A program made the position numbers and the translations under genes. Of a stretch of DNA of 58,815 nt, positions 57,054-58,815 are shown in pieces. This DNA comes from Welwitschia mirabilis (Eukaryota; Gnetophyta; Gnetopsida; Welwitschiales). The notes under the pieces were generated by a model. That model did not search any database, was not told the DNA's origin, and was given only the letters and a program-made list of their open reading frames with translations. Position 1 is the first letter of the stretch. Each line of letters begins with the position of its first letter. The stretch lies in NCBI GenBank assembly GCA_051453625.1, contig JBOZIK010000001.1:158616593-158675407 (forward strand), written 5' to 3'.

Positions 57054-58232
57054 GTGATATCAATTTGTCATATTTTAATAGTGTAATTGATGATGTTTTA
57101 TAGGGAATAGGAACTTAATTTAGTCATTTTTAGGAACTTTTTTGCAAAGTAATACAATAGCTCAATTATGATCTTATATTCTATATTTTCATTCATAAGA
57201 TCAGGAATTTAACCATGGAAAGATTGGAGTGAAATATTAGAAGAAAAACTCAAAGGATTGGTTATCACCTCACATGTTATCCCCATGACACCAACTATGA
57301 CAAAACTGTAATAAGGCTATGGAGCTATTGATTAGGAAATGTTGACTTGGCTATCTAACATGGTTGTCATGCCTTATGTCATTTACATGACACAGGGGAT
57401 GACATATTTGTTACAGTTTAAATTCAAATTCCAACAATCTCCTAACATGATAGTCCATGATTGAATGATGAAGTTGTGTCATGCCCTCTATCATCCCCAC
57501 AATTATAGTAACATGACAGCACCATAACTTCTTCTTAATTAAGTTAATTAAGGTCTAATTTATGCCTAATGATTCCTCTTCACCTGTGTCAAACTTCTAG
57601 ACCCATAACCACCTTAGAAAAGCTACATAAACCCCCATTTAGCCTTATTTAGATATTTTTTGCATTAAATTATTTATGATAAAGGCATCCAAAGGCATTA
57701 AATATCCATTTTAGTGTAAGGAGATATTATTCTTCATAATTAGGCTATGTTTCTAATCATTGAGGAGTCACTGCCCTATTGAGGTATTTGTAAGACATTG
57801 GAATTATTGAATAAAATGTCTTCTTTCTCTAAATCATTTTGTTTCTCTTATGGCCTATGTTGTGTTTGATTAATACTTTCATTTAGATTAATTCTTATTT
57901 AATACATGTCACAAGGGCTGAGTTTGAATGACAATAACTTAGAAATTGATTATCATAGCTTGCATTTGGCATTTTTCATTTAATTTGCATTTCATTATTA
58001 AACAGTTGCATTATGATTTTTTCTCTTTACATAACAAAAATAAAATACTTTAAATAGATTTTATTGAGATTTATAATGATTATTATTTTTTAATTATGTG
58101 CTTGATTAGTATGTTGCTTTATGCTCTCTAAATTACAACATTCATTAGTTGAATCATTCTATGCTAAGCCTAATTAGAATTCCATTATTTCCAACATTAA
58201 TTCTTTTTGAAGTATAATTTAGGCAATTAATA
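57054..58232 (+). repeat. 5' LTR of element D
   Basis: Starts TGTGATATCAATTTGTCATA, matching TGTGATGTCAAATTGTATGT of the 5980 copy, and ends '..caattaata' (..CA decayed to ..TA) before the primer site. About 1.18 kb. It contains several 'atgaca/tgtcat' dyads (57270-57420). Confidence 0.75.
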
Positions 58233-58235
58233 TCT

Positions 58236-58253
58236 TGGCATGTTGCTGGAAAG
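58236..58253 (+). other. tRNA-Asp-type primer site of element D
   Basis: TGGCATGTTGCTGGAAAG shortly after the LTR end. Compared with TGGCGCCGTTGCCGGGGA it shows one deletion and otherwise C-to-T or G-to-A changes. The preceding 'tct' spacer is the same as in element C. Confidence 0.7.
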
Positions 58254-58815
58254 CATCAGAACAGGCTATTAATTACAATCAATAAAGAGTAAGTAGATTG
58301 AGTTTATTCTATCATTTCATCTATTTCATTTTAGTTTACATCTAATAACTATGGATGAAATCTACTTGCTTCAAGGAGATTACCTAAAGAGATCTACTTA
58401 CCTTTTAATCAAAGACAAGATTATCTCTAAGGTCTACCCCTATCCAAGTAAGATTATTCACCAGAGGGTATTGTTTCCACTTGTTGTTTGTGTTGTGTAC
58501 CATTTTTATTACAAATTTTCTCTTCTTTTTCTATTCTCTTTTTCATTTAGAATTCCCTCCTTGCTAGGTCTACCTTCTTGTAATTTGTGTGTTCTAGAAG
58601 ACTACTACATAGAAAAAAGCAATTTGGTATCTTTTTCTTGGATTCTAAGTGAAGATTCCAAGAAGAAACATCACTCTTAGCCATTAGGTCTACTCCTTGC
58701 ACTCTAATGTAATCCTAGATATTACTTACATTGGTTTTTAGTTAAAAGGTTAGATTTCTATTTTAGATCATGCAAGGAAATGCCATCAGATCCTAAAGAG
58801 AAAAAGATACATTAT

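Larger units (their letters stand above)
57054..58815 (+). mobile_element. Family-C Gypsy element D, 5' part (runs off the window)
   Basis: Begins with an LTR of the element C family (57054-58232), followed by a tRNA-Asp-type primer site (58236-58253) and leader. It interrupts the Copia-2 integrase block, so it inserted after Copia-2. The open frame 58351-58680 lies in the leader, has no recognised domain and is probably not a gene. Gag and the rest would lie beyond 58815. Confidence 0.8.

Noticed and set aside
58351-58680. Open frame of 109 codons in element D leader
   Set aside because: It lies between primer site and where gag should start, has no recognised domain, and runs through pyrimidine-rich leader; chance or relic at best.
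1-58815. Fungal RIP as the cause of AT richness
   Set aside because: The element types (Athila/Tat-like Gypsy, DUF4283 and zf-RVT LINEs, TR-GAG) are plant types, so slow methylcytosine deamination is the better explanation.

Overview
The window is nuclear DNA of a large-genome seed plant, made almost wholly of old, decayed and nested retrotransposons. I found no host gene, tRNA, rRNA or CRISPR array. It is extremely AT-rich and CG dinucleotides are scarce. The mobile elements are plant types: Athila/Tat-like Gypsy elements with a tRNA-Asp-type primer site, Copia elements, L1-like LINEs with a DUF4283-like ORF1 and a zf-RVT tail, and gag-only TR-GAG derivatives. Such AT richness with C-to-T decay of repeats is known from gymnosperms such as Welwitschia; that species is only a guess. 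No reading frame in the window is an intact gene; proteins are recognisable only through stops and frameshifts.

Layout from left to right. 1-49 is the tail of a family-B LTR. 820-5505 is a decayed Copia element (minus) with RNase H, reverse transcriptase and integrase-linker remains. 5850-7232 is the 3' end and LTR of a family-C Gypsy element (plus). About 7700-11500 is an L1-like LINE (minus). 11640-17570 is a Gypsy element called A (plus), with an LTR pair, primer site, a shared unusual reading frame and an integrase tail. 18657-24892 is a tandem LTR-gag-LTR-gag-LTR array of a gag-only Copia derivative (minus). 27230-34770 holds a diverged direct-repeat pair enclosing a second LINE (28740-32640, plus) and a decayed reading frame of unknown identity (32620-33640).

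From 35339 to about 54545 lies a second tandem array, LTR-internal-LTR-internal-LTR, of a pol-less family called B (minus). Its second internal unit was split by element C (41656-50116, plus), an Athila-like element with 1.09-kb LTRs, a 5-bp target duplication TGCAA, a tRNA-Asp-type primer site, gag, protease and the start of RT. A 100-N gap then sits where the rest of pol would be, followed by an unfamiliar reading frame and the 3' LTR. To the right are a 36-bp minisatellite, unassigned DNA, a Copia integrase/RT fragment (minus, 56290-57053) and the 5' end of element D (57054 onward, plus), which belongs to the C family.

Functionally these are dead or non-autonomous copies. Families A and B share an unusual reading frame, and B and the TR-GAG array lack enzymes of their own, so they would have depended on enzymes from related elements. 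Five runs of N are present. Two of the 100-N gaps are flanked by exact copies of the same bases and look like unmerged contig ends rather than missing sequence.
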